DNA of 64,000 nt, taken from contig NZ_CP117520.1 in assembly GCF_028621895.1 (NCBI RefSeq), positions 1,984,001-2,048,000 on the forward strand, read 5' to 3'. The position numbers and the translations under genes are program-made. Below, in pieces: positions 29,596 through 39,485 of the stretch. The number at the start of each line of letters is the position of its first letter. Within the stretch, counting starts at the first letter, position 1. Source of the DNA: Acinetobacter sp. GSS19 (GTDB taxonomy: Bacteria > Pseudomonadota > Gammaproteobacteria > Pseudomonadales > Moraxellaceae). The notes under the pieces are model-generated. The model saw nothing but the letters and a program-made list of their open reading frames with translations. It searched no databases and was not told the origin of the DNA.

Positions 29596-30201
29596 TTACA
29601 GACGTTTGCTTAATACGGCATCGACCAGACCGTAGTCTTTCGCTGCCTGAGCCGTCATAAAGTTATCACGGTCGGTATCACGTGCGACCGTTTCGTAATC
29701 CTGACCACTGTGCTCTGCCATCAAGCGGTTTAGACGCTCTTTAATAAACAGGATCTCACGCGCATGGATTTCGATGTCTGATGCCTGACCACGAAAACCG
29801 CCTAAAGGCTGGTGAATCATGACACGGGCATTTTCCAGGCAATAGCGCTTGCCTTTGGCACCTGCATTCAACAGGAAAGCCCCCATAGAAGCTGCTTGAC
29901 CCATACAGATCGTGGATACATCAGGTTTGATGTATTGCATGGTATCGTAAATCGCCATACCTGCGGTCACAGAACCACCCGGTGAGTTAATATATAAATG
30001 AATATCTTTATCTGGATTTTCTGCTTCTAAGAAGAGCATTTGTGCGACGATCAAATTCGCCATGTTATCTTCGACTTCACCAGTCAAGAAAATAACCCGT
30101 TCACGCAACAAGCGAGAAAAAATATCAAATGATCGTTCACCACGAGATGATTGTTCAACAACCACAGGAACTAAAGCATTTTCAATACCTGGAACATACA
30201 T
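29596..30201 (-). CDS. clpP: ATP-dependent Clp protease proteolytic subunit
   Basis: Serine protease that forms the two-ring barrel of ClpXP. 201 residues. The nucleophile is S105 in GQAASMGAF and the histidine is H130 in MIHQPLGG; the aspartate would be in the DRDNFMTA region further on. The propeptide-like start [17 protein letters not shown] is typical. It lies between tig (upstream, same strand, separated by a terminator and about 145 bases) and clpX, the common tig-clpP-clpX order of proteobacteria. Confidence 0.97.
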   Translation of the reverse strand: MYVPGIENALVPVVVEQSSRGERSFDIFSRLLRERVIFLTGEVEDNMANLIVAQMLFLEAENPDKDIHLYINSPGGSVTAGMAIYDTMQYIKPDVSTICMGQAASMGAFLLNAGAKGKRYCLENARVMIHQPLGGFRGQASDIEIHAREILFIKERLNRLMAEHSGQDYETVARDTDRDNFMTAQAAKDYGLVDAVLSKRL

Positions 30202-30346
30202 ACGTTTATTTATTCCTAAATTTTTTGTGACTCAACCCATCGCAACAATATGCGGGATAATGCGCAAAATTGCAAAATTATTCCGAGTAAAATGTCAGAT
30301 AATTTGTGCATATGCTAGAGGCAGTTACAGTCACAAACAATCCTAT

Positions 30347-30373
30347 AAAAAAAGGCGCTTACGCGCCTTTTTT
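30347..30373 (-). terminator. Intrinsic terminator of tig
   Basis: Stem GGCGC/GCGCC with A and T runs (30347-30358 with 30363-30373), loop TTAC, 14 bases past the tig stop. It separates tig from clpP, so clpP-clpX has its own promoter. Confidence 0.9.
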
Positions 30374-30386
30374 CATTCAAGTCAAA

Positions 30387-31721
30387 TTAACCTTGTTGAC
30401 GAGCTTGTTGCTCTTTCAATAGGTCTTCATAACTTACTGCTTTGTCGCTGACTTTAGCTGCTGCCAAGATGTGGTCAACAACTTGGTCTTCAAGTACAAC
30501 AGCTTCAATTTGCGCGCGTTGTTGCTTGTCATTTTTGAAGAATTCGATCACTTCGTTTGGATCTTCGTAAGAAGAAGCCATATCTTCGATGTAAGCATCT
30601 ACACGGGCTTGATCTACTTCAAGTTTCGCATCAGCCAAGACCTTGCTCACCAATACGCCAAGTTTTACAGATTTTTCAGCTTGTTCTTTGAACAATTCAT
30701 CTGGAAGCATGCTTGAATCAAATGCTTTCGCACCTTGTGCACCAAATTGTTGGGTGAACTGTTGGATCATTTGTTGACGTTGACGGTCGATTTCTTGAGC
30801 AACCATTGCAGCTGGAAGTTCAACTTCGTTTGCTGCTACAAGCGCGTCAAAAGTAGCGCCTTTCACTTGGTTACGTAAGCCGTTTTTCACTTCACGTTCC
30901 ATGTTTTTACGAACGTCAGCTTTTAACTTTTCAACGCCGTCTTCTTCAGAAAGACCAAACAATTTCAAGAATTCAGCATCGATTTCTGGAAGTTTTGCTT
31001 TTTCAACCAACTTCACAGTGATCTTGAATTGTGCTTGTTTACCTGCAAGATTCGCAGCTTGGTAGTCTTCAGGGAAAGTTACATCAATAACTTTCTCTTC
31101 GCCTTTCTTCATGCCTACGATGCCATCTTCAAAGCCTGGAATCATACGGCCTGAACCCAACACAAGTTTGAAGTCTTCAGCAGAACCGCCTTCAAATTTT
31201 TCGCCATCGATTGAACCTTCGAAGTCGAAAGTCACTTGCATGTCTTTTTTCGCCATACCTTTGGTTTCAACCCAAGTTTGACGTTGTTTCTGCAAGTTCT
31301 CGATCATCTGATCAACATCAGCATCTTTTACTTCAGAAGATTTACGTTCGATTTCAAGAGCATCAAACGCTTTTACTTCAACTTCAGGATAAACTTCAAC
31401 AGTTGCTTCAAAAGTCAATGCGTCTTCTTTATGCTCAACTTTCTCAATGTTAGGCATACCTACAGCATTGATTTTTTCTTGTTGAATCGCTTCAAATACA
31501 GTGTCACGAATGATGTCATTCACCACTTCTTGGTAGATGCCGGCGCCATATTCACGACGTACAACATTCACTGGCACTTTACCAGGACGGAAGCCGTTGA
31601 TCTTCACAGTTTTGGCAGTGCGTTTCAAGCGAGCTTCAAATTGCTCGTTAATACGGCTCGTCGGTACAGATACGTTTAAACGACGGGCAACGCCCGAAAC
31701 CGCTTCAGAAGTTACTTGCAT
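30387..31721 (-). CDS. tig: Trigger factor
   Basis: Ribosome-bound chaperone and peptidyl-prolyl isomerase acting on nascent chains. 444 residues, standard size. The N-terminal ribosome-binding signature (GFRPGKVP, near residues 43-50) is intact, the FKBP-type domain is in the middle (about residues 155-240, [19 protein letters not shown]), and the helical C-terminal domain follows. The start ATG has GAGGAAG upstream. A near-consensus promoter lies about 50 bases before it. Confidence 0.97.
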   Translation of the reverse strand: MQVTSEAVSGVARRLNVSVPTSRINEQFEARLKRTAKTVKINGFRPGKVPVNVVRREYGAGIYQEVVNDIIRDTVFEAIQQEKINAVGMPNIEKVEHKEDALTFEATVEVYPEVEVKAFDALEIERKSSEVKDADVDQMIENLQKQRQTWVETKGMAKKDMQVTFDFEGSIDGEKFEGGSAEDFKLVLGSGRMIPGFEDGIVGMKKGEEKVIDVTFPEDYQAANLAGKQAQFKITVKLVEKAKLPEIDAEFLKLFGLSEEDGVEKLKADVRKNMEREVKNGLRNQVKGATFDALVAANEVELPAAMVAQEIDRQRQQMIQQFTQQFGAQGAKAFDSSMLPDELFKEQAEKSVKLGVLVSKVLADAKLEVDQARVDAYIEDMASSYEDPNEVIEFFKNDKQQRAQIEAVVLEDQVVDHILAAAKVSDKAVSYEDLLKEQQARQQG

Positions 31722-31768
31722 GGCTTCCTCGATATGTTTAGTAATAACAGTTTATAAAAAAGTGCCAT

Positions 31769-31797
31769 ATTATATGCCAACATTTCAAGATATACAA
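31769..31797 (-). promoter_or_regulatory. Promoter of tig
   Basis: On the minus strand, TTGTAT (31792-31797) and a perfect TATAAT (31769-31774) are separated by 17 bases, an almost ideal sigma-70 site. The leader would be about 40 bases. Confidence 0.75.
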
Positions 31798-32493
31798 AAT
31801 CACCTGATTTTTAGTGTTATTTTTGTTTATAAGAATCGTTGAATTAGATTCAAATCTGAATATCACTGCAGATATCGAGATTAAACAACAAGTTAAACTT
31901 CCGTCTTATGCTTTGAGCAAAACTCATTTCAGCCCTGCTCAACCACATAACAGCAAACTTCCCTCCCAAACACTCTAAAATCCCCAAAATCTTCTCCAGT
32001 TCATGCAGAGATAACTGAGAAAAACATCAAGAGATTAAAAATATTCACTTAAAATCAGAGCATGATTGAATAACGCCTACAGGACTTAAGCCAAAGATGT
32101 GGATGAATCAGCCTCACAACGTGAAAACTTCCCTTGATCCCTGTACTAAGTAAAGCAGGCATAGGCACTTTTAGCATACGCTTTGTTTCATTCCATTATG
32201 AATCGACTGCAACGGCCAAATAAAATGATGCCCTGGGATTTTGATTAGTTTAGGCAAGTAAAATAGGACTTTGAAACAAGACTTAACGTTTTTAAATGAA
32301 ACCGTAATGAAAATCTTTCTCAAAAAGATGCTTACATTTGAAATACTGATCAAAAACAAACAATACAAAGTTTTATCCTATTTATAATTAAAAACAGTAA
32401 GTTACTTGTTTTTTGTTACAACATATCATTTGCAAAAATGATCAAGACCAAAGTATCCATCTTTAGTTCCAATAAAAAGCAATTGGTATTACA

Positions 32494-32512
32494 AATAAGA
32501 ATTACTATTATT
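32494..32512. promoter_or_regulatory. Fur-box-like operator of piuA
   Basis: A 19-base imperfect palindrome AATAAGAATTACTATTATT, embedded in a 7-base inverted repeat CAAATAA/TTATTTG, that matches about 12 of 19 positions of the Fur consensus. It lies 35 bases before the piuA start, in the position of a repressor site. Confidence 0.6.
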
Positions 32513-32524
32513 TGCAACATCAAC

Positions 32525-32536
32525 TGATTCTCATTT
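32525..32536. promoter_or_regulatory. Second Fur-like half site before piuA
   Basis: TGATTCTCATTT, whose complement AAATGAGAATCA is the well-matched half of a Fur box. It lies ten bases before the piuA ATG and could extend the Fur-occupied region. Confidence 0.4.
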
Positions 32537-32546
32537 AGAGCCAATT

Positions 32547-34814
32547 ATGTCATTCATCAAAACACGCAAAAAGATTGTATCTTCAGCGATCGCTTCTTCA
32601 CTTTCAGTGATGGCAACAGCCGCAATTGCGCAGGAAGATGTTACCCAGCTACCAACAATTCAGGTGGCTGCAAATGCTCAGGAACAGCAAACTTTAAAAG
32701 TAGACACTTCTGCAAATGCGAAGTATGTCGCACCCTTAAAAGATACACCTAAAACCGTGTCAATCTTGTCGCAAAAGCTATTACAAGAAACCAATGCCAA
32801 TACATTACTTGAAGCATTACGCAATGAGCCAGGCATTACTCTAGGAGCTGGTGAAGGGGGTATTCCTTATACGGATATCCCTTATATTCGTGGCTATAAC
32901 GGTCAAAGTGCCATTTATGTCGATGGTGTACGTAACTCAACAACACAATCACGTGACATGTTTGCGATTGAGCAAGTTGAAATTACTAAAGGTTCTAGCT
33001 CTGCCCTCACCGGAGGTAGCGGCGTGGGTGGCAGCATCAATCTGATTCCTAAGTTGGCACATGAAGGTGACCAATATCAAGGTACGGTCGCTGGTGGTAC
33101 GGACAATTACAAACACATTTTACTTGATGCAAACAAAGACTTGGGCAATGGCATCGCCGGTCGTATTATTGCCATGGGTCATGAAAATGAAAAACCCGGA
33201 CAAGCGGATGGTGCAGAATATGCCCGTGTCGGTCTGGCACCTAGTATCGCTTTTGGACTAGGCACTCCGAACCGTGCAACCTTGGGTTACTACTTCCTAG
33301 CCAGCAATGATGAGCCGGATTCAGGTATTCCATTTAACAACCCGAATATTCCAGGGACAGCACCTGAGGGCACCGTAAAGGGTGATGGTAAACCTGTTGC
33401 CGTTAAACAAGGCAGCTACTATGGCTGGAAAGCACGTGACTTTGACAAACGTGAAAACCATATTGGCTCACTCAAATTAGAACATGATTTCAATGATGAT
33501 CTAACCCTGAGCAATACAACAACGTATAGTCATTCAGAAGCTGATTATATTTATACCAATCCGGATGACTCTAAAGGTAACATCTATAATGGCAAGGTGT
33601 ACCGTCGTGCAACTCAGTCCATCCGTGAAACTGATGCTTTCAGTAACCAATTGTCTTTAGCTGGTAAATTCAAAACTGGTTCACTCGCACATAGCTTCAA
33701 CGTCGGTGCAGAATATAGCCATGAAGAAACGGACCGTGGTACTTACACCATCACCTACCCAGGCTATACAGGTACAACAACATCCGGTTTTAACTCAAAC
33801 TGTGCAAATACTGATGGCTGGTGCACAAGCCTGACCAACCCGAATGCGAATGATGCCTGGTTAGGCACAACCACACCGAATACCAAGCAAAGAAACTCCA
33901 TCAATGAAACTGTTTCTTTATATGCATTGGACAGCATCGAATTTAACAAATATTGGTTACTGAACCTTGGAGCGCGCTGGGATAAATTCGATTCGGAATT
34001 AAAATTCAACAAAGATTACACGGCTGGCAGTACCACCACCCCTGCAGGAACTTTTTTTAGCAACGACTCAGATTTCTTCTCTTACCAAGCAGGAGTGGTC
34101 TTCCGTCCAACCGAGCATGGTAGCATTTATGCAAGCTATGCCACTTCAGCCAACCCTGTCGGGATGGATGCAGATGTTGACGGTCTTTCAGTATCCAATC
34201 AGTCTTTAGATCCAGAAGAAGCCCGTACTTATGAGTTAGGGACAAAATGGAGCCTGTGGGAGAACCGTGCGAATGTCAACGCAGCAATTTTCCGTACTGA
34301 AAAACAGAATACCCGTATTTCTGTCGATGCAAACACCACCGCGAATGCCGGTGAAAGTAAAGTGGATGGTTTTGAAATTGGCTTAACCGGACATCTGACG
34401 GATAAGTGGGAAATGGCGGTTGGCTATAGTTATCTAGACAGCGAAGTAGAGAAAGCGGCTTATAACGCGGTCGCACAAGAAGGCAAGCCATTACCGTTCG
34501 TAGCGAAAAACAGTGCTAATTTATGGACCACCTATAAAGTGTCACCAAAATTCACACTGGGCGCGGGTGCGCAATATCGTGATCAGGTTTATGCCAATAC
34601 CAACCCGATCACTGCCACTACGTCAACGAAAATCTTGCCTGCATTCACGATCTACAATGCAATGGCACAGTACCAGGTGAACGAAAACGTCAACCTACAG
34701 TTAAATGTGAACAACATTTCTGATAAACGTTACTTCACCAGCGCGCATGCTGCACACTATGCCAATGAAGGTGAAGGTCGTAATGCAGTATTAGCCGTGA
34801 ACTTCAAATACTAA
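32547..34814 (+). CDS. piuA: TonB-dependent catecholate siderophore receptor (PiuA/Fiu-like)
   Basis: Outer-membrane receptor that imports ferric catecholate siderophores using energy from TonB-ExbB-ExbD. 755 residues: a signal peptide (about 1-28), a plug domain from about residue 50 (TPKTVSILSQKLL, IRGYNGQSAIYVDGVRN, EITKGSSSALTGGSGVGG), then a 22-strand beta-barrel ending in the canonical aromatic residue (NFKY). A PiuC-like hydroxylase follows, which is the typical Acinetobacter/Pseudomonas pair. Such receptors in pathogenic Acinetobacter also admit siderophore-conjugated drugs; that is family knowledge, not seen here. Fur-like sites lie just upstream. The distinction among Fiu, PiuA and PirA types is made from its neighbour, not from tree placement. 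Confidence 0.9.
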   Translation: MSFIKTRKKIVSSAIASSLSVMATAAIAQEDVTQLPTIQVAANAQEQQTLKVDTSANAKYVAPLKDTPKTVSILSQKLLQETNANTLLEALRNEPGITLGAGEGGIPYTDIPYIRGYNGQSAIYVDGVRNSTTQSRDMFAIEQVEITKGSSSALTGGSGVGGSINLIPKLAHEGDQYQGTVAGGTDNYKHILLDANKDLGNGIAGRIIAMGHENEKPGQADGAEYARVGLAPSIAFGLGTPNRATLGYYFLASNDEPDSGIPFNNPNIPGTAPEGTVKGDGKPVAVKQGSYYGWKARDFDKRENHIGSLKLEHDFNDDLTLSNTTTYSHSEADYIYTNPDDSKGNIYNGKVYRRATQSIRETDAFSNQLSLAGKFKTGSLAHSFNVGAEYSHEETDRGTYTITYPGYTGTTTSGFNSNCANTDGWCTSLTNPNANDAWLGTTTPNTKQRNSINETVSLYALDSIEFNKYWLLNLGARWDKFDSELKFNKDYTAGSTTTPAGTFFSNDSDFFSYQAGVVFRPTEHGSIYASYATSANPVGMDADVDGLSVSNQSLDPEEARTYELGTKWSLWENRANVNAAIFRTEKQNTRISVDANTTANAGESKVDGFEIGLTGHLTDKWEMAVGYSYLDSEVEKAAYNAVAQEGKPLPFVAKNSANLWTTYKVSPKFTLGAGAQYRDQVYANTNPITATTSTKILPAFTIYNAMAQYQVNENVNLQLNVNNISDKRYFTSAHAAHYANEGEGRNAVLAVNFKY

Positions 34815-34834
34815 TACTGGGCCTAGCCACAATC

Positions 34835-34872
34835 AAAAGACCATTTCTCGTGTAGACTAGAAATGGTCTTTT
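34835..34872 (+). terminator. Hairpin between piuA and piuC
   Basis: Fourteen-base perfect stem (34835-34848 with 34859-34872), ten-base loop, with a T-rich right arm. A terminator here would make piuC expression depend on read-through or on its own promoter in the 30 bases before it. Confidence 0.75.
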
Positions 34873-34902
34873 ATTTTCATCACAAAAAAAAGAAGCTTGC
34901 TT

Positions 34903-35586
34903 ATGATTCATCATATTCCAAATGTTTTAAGCAAAGAACAGGTCGCTGAATTTCGTCAACTGATGGAAACTGCCAATTGGGTAGGCGGAAAAGTCACAGC
35001 GGGAACCCTCTCCGCCTCAGTCAAAAAGAATCAGCAACTCTCTGAACATGATCCACTCACGCATCACCTTAGCGAGGTGCTGGTCAAAGCCATCTGGCAG
35101 AATCCTCTGTTTCAAGCCGCGGCTCTTCCGCATCAAGTGATTCCGCCTCTATTTAACCGTTATGATGTTTCAGAAAGCTTTGGATTCCATGTCGACAATT
35201 CGATACGGCTGATCCGTGGGACATCACAACAGTTACGTACGGATTTATCATGCACCGTATTTTTAAGCGAACCAGAAGAATACGAAGGCGGTGAACTCGT
35301 TATTGAAGATACTTACGGTTATCATGAGGTCAAACTACCCGCAGGGGATGCTGTACTCTACCCGGCGACCAGTCTGCATGAGGTCAGCAGCATTACGCAG
35401 GGAACCCGTTTTGCGTCTTTTTTCTGGATTCAAAGTATGATTCGTGAGGATACCAAACGTCATTTGCTTTTCACTTTAGATGAAAGTATCCGCCAGTTAC
35501 GCAAAGACCATGATGATCAGTATCCCGAAGTGATGAAACTGACCAACATTTATCACAATCTTATTCGTATGTGGGCCGAGCTTTAA
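34903..35586 (+). CDS. piuC: PKHD-type Fe(II)/2-oxoglutarate hydroxylase PiuC (YbiX)
   Basis: Fe(II)- and 2-oxoglutarate-dependent oxygenase of the PKHD-hydroxylase family, about 227 residues. The facial triad can be read: His and Asp in GFHVDNSI and the distal His in ATSLHEVSS, with an arginine a few residues later in GTRFASFF to bind 2-oxoglutarate. It is found next to siderophore receptors and its substrate is unknown. The start ATG at 34903 has AGAAG upstream; the frame also has a TTG two codons earlier. It is probably iron-repressed together with piuA. Confidence 0.9.
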   Translation: MIHHIPNVLSKEQVAEFRQLMETANWVGGKVTAGTLSASVKKNQQLSEHDPLTHHLSEVLVKAIWQNPLFQAAALPHQVIPPLFNRYDVSESFGFHVDNSIRLIRGTSQQLRTDLSCTVFLSEPEEYEGGELVIEDTYGYHEVKLPAGDAVLYPATSLHEVSSITQGTRFASFFWIQSMIREDTKRHLLFTLDESIRQLRKDHDDQYPEVMKLTNIYHNLIRMWAEL

Positions 35587-35950
35587 TGCTGTCCAAGTGC
35601 TCTTGATCTCTAAAATGCTCGTACAATCCAGCCACATTCTATTTTAGAGATCATTTGCTTTTACTCAAAAAGCATTTACCAAACTGAGAAAAACAGAAAA
35701 ATTTCTCATATTTATTAAAATAATGAAAATTTATTTTCAAAAAAGTTAAAAATGACTAAAAATTGAAAAACTTTTTCCCTTTATTCTGGTTAAACTCTAT
35801 CTTATAAATGAACAGATAAGCATCAATTCGATCCAGCTCAACGCGATAGCCCAAAAAGCTTGGAAATTGACTGCATAGACACAATCTATATTAGTAGAAC
35901 GGTAGTTTGAGTAAGAACTAAACTACTGAGACTACACAAGGAGTTCCCTC
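35587..35950. other. 364-base intergenic region before leuA
   Basis: No gene. A 13-base perfect inverted repeat (35604-35616 with 35641-35653, 24-base loop) follows piuC and may act as its transcript end. The rest is AT-rich. TTGACT near 35868 could be a -35 for leuA, but a well-spaced -10 is not clear. I see no leader peptide with leucine codons. Confidence 0.45.
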
Positions 35951-37648
35951 ATGATGTTGGCTGATCCAAGTAAAAAATATCGTCGCATGTACCAGCGTGT
36001 GGACTTGCCTGACCGTCAATGGCCAAATAACGAAATCACCCAAGCGCCGATGTGGATGAGTACTGACCTTCGTGATGGTAACCAGGCCATTTTTGAACCG
36101 ATGGACATGGAACAGAAATTTAAAATGTTCCAGATGTTGGTCAAAATTGGTTTCAAACATATCGAAATTGGCTTCCCATCAGCGTCGCAAATTGACTTTG
36201 ACTTCACGCGCAAATTGATCGAAGAAGGTCATATTCCGGATGACGTGTATATCGAAGTCTTGGTACAAGCCCGTGATCATTTGATCCAGCGTACGTTCGA
36301 GGCCTTGGAAGGTGCGAAACGTGCCATCGTGCATATCTATAACTCCAACTCTCCAACATTCCGCAAGAAAGTTTTGAATGTGGATGTGGAAGGTGCACGT
36401 CAGTTGGCAATCAATGCTGCACAAAAAGTGAAAGAATACGCGGCGAACTACCCTGAAACTGATTTCATTTTCCAGTACAGCCCAGAGTGTTTCTCTGCAA
36501 CTGAATTGGAAGTTGCCAAAGCCGCCTGCGATGCGGTGACTGAAGTTTGGGAAGCCTCTCCAGACAACAAAGTCATTTTGAACTTGCCAGCGACTGTTGA
36601 AGTTTCTACACCGAACATCTATGCCGACCAAGTAGAATGGATGCACCGTAATATCGAACGTCGTGATGGTGTAATCATCTCTGTTCACTGTCACAACGAC
36701 CGTGGTTGTGGTATTGCAGCGACTGAATTGGCGATTATGGCCGGTGCAGACCGTGTCGAAGGCTGTGTGTTTGGCAATGGTGAACGTACCGGTAACGTAG
36801 ACGTTGCTGCAGTAGCCTTGAACATGTACACCCAAGGTGTTGCACCAAACTTGGACTTCTCCAACATCAATGAAATCATTGCGACTGTGGAAGAATGTAC
36901 CGGTTTGCCAGTGCATCCACGCCACCCATATGCCGGTGACTTGGTGTTCACTGCATTCTCTGGCTCGCATCAGGATGCGATCAAAAAAGGTTTTGAATAC
37001 CAGAAAAATGAAGAAATCTGGGATATGCCTTACTTGCCAATCGATCCAAAAGATTTGGGTCGTGACTATGACGCCGTGATCCGTGTCAATTCACAATCAG
37101 GTAAAGGTGGTATCGCCTACTTGTTGGAATCAAATTATAATGTGGTCTTGCCGCGTCGTTTGCAAATCGAATTCTCACAAGTGGTTCAGCAACATACGGA
37201 TGCAACGGCCAGCGAAATTTCAGCACAAGAAATCTGGAACTTGTTCAAAGAAACTTATGTTGAAGTGAAGAATGCCAACTACACAGCGAAAAACTACAAG
37301 TTGTCGGATAACAACGGCAATCAGGTGATTGAGCTTGATGTTGTGGCGAATGGTCAGAGCCAACAACTTCGTGGTGAAGGCAATGGTCCAATCTCAGCGA
37401 TCTTGGATGCCTTGAACTTGCCAATCGACGTGTTGAACTACGAAGAGCGTAGTATTGGTTCAGGCGCCAATGCCAAAGCCTTGGCCTTGATCGAAATTCA
37501 AGTGAAAGGTACCGGTAAATCTGCTTTTGGTGCCGGCTTGCATGACAATATCGTGACATCTTCAATCGAAGCGATCATCGCTGCAACCAACCGTTTAATT
37601 GAACAAGGCGTGATCAGCACCGAACAAGTTGTTGCTGCTGCCGTTTAA
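35951..37648 (+). CDS. leuA: 2-isopropylmalate synthase (long LeuA form)
   Basis: First committed enzyme of leucine synthesis: condenses acetyl-CoA with 2-oxoisovalerate. 565 residues, the long LeuA2-type. The TIM-barrel has DLRDGNQA near the start, FKHIEIGFPSASQ, and the HCHNDRGCGIAA metal motif; the Gly-rich GNGERTGNVD loop follows. The C-terminal regulatory domain, with leucine feedback sites, spans about residues 430-565 (GNGPISAILDAL, GKSAFGAGLHDN). AAGGAG lies eight bases before the ATG. leuBCD are not adjacent, as often in Acinetobacter. Confidence 0.97.
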   Translation: MMLADPSKKYRRMYQRVDLPDRQWPNNEITQAPMWMSTDLRDGNQAIFEPMDMEQKFKMFQMLVKIGFKHIEIGFPSASQIDFDFTRKLIEEGHIPDDVYIEVLVQARDHLIQRTFEALEGAKRAIVHIYNSNSPTFRKKVLNVDVEGARQLAINAAQKVKEYAANYPETDFIFQYSPECFSATELEVAKAACDAVTEVWEASPDNKVILNLPATVEVSTPNIYADQVEWMHRNIERRDGVIISVHCHNDRGCGIAATELAIMAGADRVEGCVFGNGERTGNVDVAAVALNMYTQGVAPNLDFSNINEIIATVEECTGLPVHPRHPYAGDLVFTAFSGSHQDAIKKGFEYQKNEEIWDMPYLPIDPKDLGRDYDAVIRVNSQSGKGGIAYLLESNYNVVLPRRLQIEFSQVVQQHTDATASEISAQEIWNLFKETYVEVKNANYTAKNYKLSDNNGNQVIELDVVANGQSQQLRGEGNGPISAILDALNLPIDVLNYEERSIGSGANAKALALIEIQVKGTGKSAFGAGLHDNIVTSSIEAIIAATNRLIEQGVISTEQVVAAAV

Positions 37649-37667
37649 TTGACAAAAAACCCTTTTG

Positions 37668-37699
37668 AAAGGATACCCTTCGTTGGTATCCTTTTATTA
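37668..37699 (+). terminator. Intrinsic terminator of leuA
   Basis: Ten-base perfect stem (37668-37677 with 37685-37694), seven-base loop, then TATTATT. It lies 19 bases past the leuA stop. Confidence 0.8.
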
Positions 37700-37731
37700 T
37701 TCTTACTAAAGATTTAAGGCGAATTGTTCCC

Positions 37732-38892
37732 GTGTCTTTTCCATCCGACTCCGTGGGTCTGATCACCCCGCAAAAGTTCCAATTCGAAGAACCGCTAGAA
37801 CTAGAATGTGGACGCGTGCTGCCACGTTTTGACTTGATGGTGGAAACCTATGGTGTGCTGAATGAAGAAAAATCCAATGCGATTCTCATTTGCCATGCCC
37901 TGTCAGGTCATCATCATGCGGCGGGATATCACCATGCGGATGACAAGAAACCAGGATGGTGGGATGCCTGTATTGGTCCAGGAAAAGCGCTGGATACCAA
38001 TAAATTCTTTGTGGTTGCCCTGAATAATATTGGTGGATGTCATGGCTCAACGGGTCCAATTTCCCCAAATCCAGAAAATGACAACCGTCCTTATGGCCCA
38101 GATTTTCCTTTGGTCACAGTGCGTGACTGGGTGAAAACCCAAGCCATGCTTTCCGACCGTCTGGGTATTACCACCTGGTATGCCATCGTCGGTGGCTCAC
38201 TCGGTGGCATGCAAGCCTTACAATGGTCAGTCGATTATCCTGAGCGCTTGCAGAAGTGTGTGATCATTGCCAGTGCACCAAAATTATCGGCACAGAACAT
38301 TGCCTTTAATGAAGTGGCACGTCAGTCAATTCTTTCGGATCCGGATTTCTATAATGGCCGTTATCTAGAGCATGACAGCTACCCAAAACGCGGTCTTATT
38401 CTGGCACGTATGGTCGGTCATATCACCTATCTGTCCGAAGAAGCCATGAAACAGAAATTTGGCCGTGATCTCAAATCCGGCAAATTCATGTATGGCTTTG
38501 ATGTCGAATTCCAGGTCGAAAGCTACCTGCGTTATCAAGGTGAGCAATTTAGCCGTAACTTTGATGCCAATACCTATCTGATCATGACCAAGGCGCTGGA
38601 TTATTTTGATCCTTCGCGTGAGTACGAATCCTCCTTGAAAAAAGCCATGGCCAATACAAAATGCCGCTTCTTGGTGGTTTCATTCACCACTGACTGGCGT
38701 TTTACCCCAAGCCGCTCACAGGAAATCGTCAATGCCCTGATCAGCAACCACAAACCGGTGAGCTATCTGGATATTGATGCCGAACAGGGCCATGATTCCT
38801 TCCTGTTCCCGATTCCGCTGTATGTGAAAGCCCTGCGTGCCTTTTTGGGTGGTGCAGACGATTTGGCCTCAACACGTGTGGAGACCGCGTAA
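37732..38892 (+). CDS. metX: Homoserine O-acetyltransferase
   Basis: Alpha/beta-hydrolase fold enzyme that acylates homoserine for methionine synthesis. 386 residues. The nucleophile is S156 in [12 protein letters not shown], the Asp is probably in the [10 protein letters not shown] region and the His is in QGHDSFLF near residue 360. The start is a GTG at 37732, preceded by AAGG at a long distance; no better start exists nearby. Its TAA stop overlaps the ATG of metW (TAATG), so the two are translationally coupled. Whether acetyl- or succinyl-CoA is used cannot be read here; many MetX-type enzymes of gammaproteobacteria use succinyl-CoA. Confidence 0.95.
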   Translation: MSFPSDSVGLITPQKFQFEEPLELECGRVLPRFDLMVETYGVLNEEKSNAILICHALSGHHHAAGYHHADDKKPGWWDACIGPGKALDTNKFFVVALNNIGGCHGSTGPISPNPENDNRPYGPDFPLVTVRDWVKTQAMLSDRLGITTWYAIVGGSLGGMQALQWSVDYPERLQKCVIIASAPKLSAQNIAFNEVARQSILSDPDFYNGRYLEHDSYPKRGLILARMVGHITYLSEEAMKQKFGRDLKSGKFMYGFDVEFQVESYLRYQGEQFSRNFDANTYLIMTKALDYFDPSREYESSLKKAMANTKCRFLVVSFTTDWRFTPSRSQEIVNALISNHKPVSYLDIDAEQGHDSFLFPIPLYVKALRAFLGGADDLASTRVETA

Positions 38893-39485
38893 TGCGTATT
38901 GATCAACAGTTGGCAGAAAAATGGATCAAACCAGGTTCAAGCGTATTGGATCTGGGCTGTGGCGATGGCGAATTACTGGCACATATGAGCCGCAAACATC
39001 AAATCCGGGCCTATGGCTTAGAAATCGATCAAGAAAAGATTGCAATTGCGGTCAGTCGCGGTTTAAATATTATTCAACAGGACTTAAATTTAGGCTTAAG
39101 CCGATTTGCCAATCAGTCTTTTGACTATGTGGTGATGGCACAAGCTTTGCAGGCTGTAGATGCACCCGATGTTTTATTACGAGACATGGTGCGCGTGGGG
39201 AAACAGGCGATTATTACCTTTCCAAACTTTGCCCATTGGAAGACACGTTCTTTCTTGGCTTTGAAAGGGAAAATGCCGGTTTCTGAGGCTTTACCGTATA
39301 TGTGGTACAACACTCCCAACATTCACCTGTGTACCTTTAAAGATTTTGAAGCACTTTGTGCAGAAAACAATATTCGTATTATTAATCGACTTGCCGTGAA
39401 TGGGAACCAACAAGGAAGTTTGCTCAGTAAACATCTTCCAAATTTGTTTGGTGAAGTTGCAATTTATCGAGTGAGCGCACTATGA
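38892..39485 (+). CDS. metW: Methionine biosynthesis protein MetW
   Basis: SAM-methyltransferase-like protein, 197 residues, partner of MetX in most proteobacteria that carry it. Motif I (VLDLGCGDGELL) is near residues 18-29; YGLEIDQEKI follows as motif II. The metX stop overlaps its start by one base, and its own stop overlaps the start of the Sel1 gene by four bases (ATGA), which makes a three-gene coupled unit. MetW is needed for full MetX function in some species; this is family knowledge, not seen here. Confidence 0.95.
   Translation: MRIDQQLAEKWIKPGSSVLDLGCGDGELLAHMSRKHQIRAYGLEIDQEKIAIAVSRGLNIIQQDLNLGLSRFANQSFDYVVMAQALQAVDAPDVLLRDMVRVGKQAIITFPNFAHWKTRSFLALKGKMPVSEALPYMWYNTPNIHLCTFKDFEALCAENNIRIINRLAVNGNQQGSLLSKHLPNLFGEVAIYRVSAL

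Larger units (their letters stand above)
31722..32546. other. 825-base divergent intergenic region between tig and piuA
   Basis: No credible protein gene: the longest frame (a 65-codon minus-strand ORF at 32171-32368) has no Shine-Dalgarno sequence or recognisable content. The left end holds the tig promoter. The right end has a dyad at 32425-32442 (ATCATTT, four bases, AAATGAT) and two Fur-like sites next to the piuA start. The middle, about 31830-32420, is AT-rich and I see nothing that I can name. Confidence 0.5.

Noticed and set aside
32171..32368. 65-codon minus-strand ORF in the tig-piuA gap
   Set aside because: Short, AT-biased, with no Shine-Dalgarno and no recognisable protein.
36179..36970. 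263-codon minus-strand ORF opposite leuA
   Set aside because: Antisense shadow of leuA; composition unlike real proteins and no ribosome-binding site or domain.
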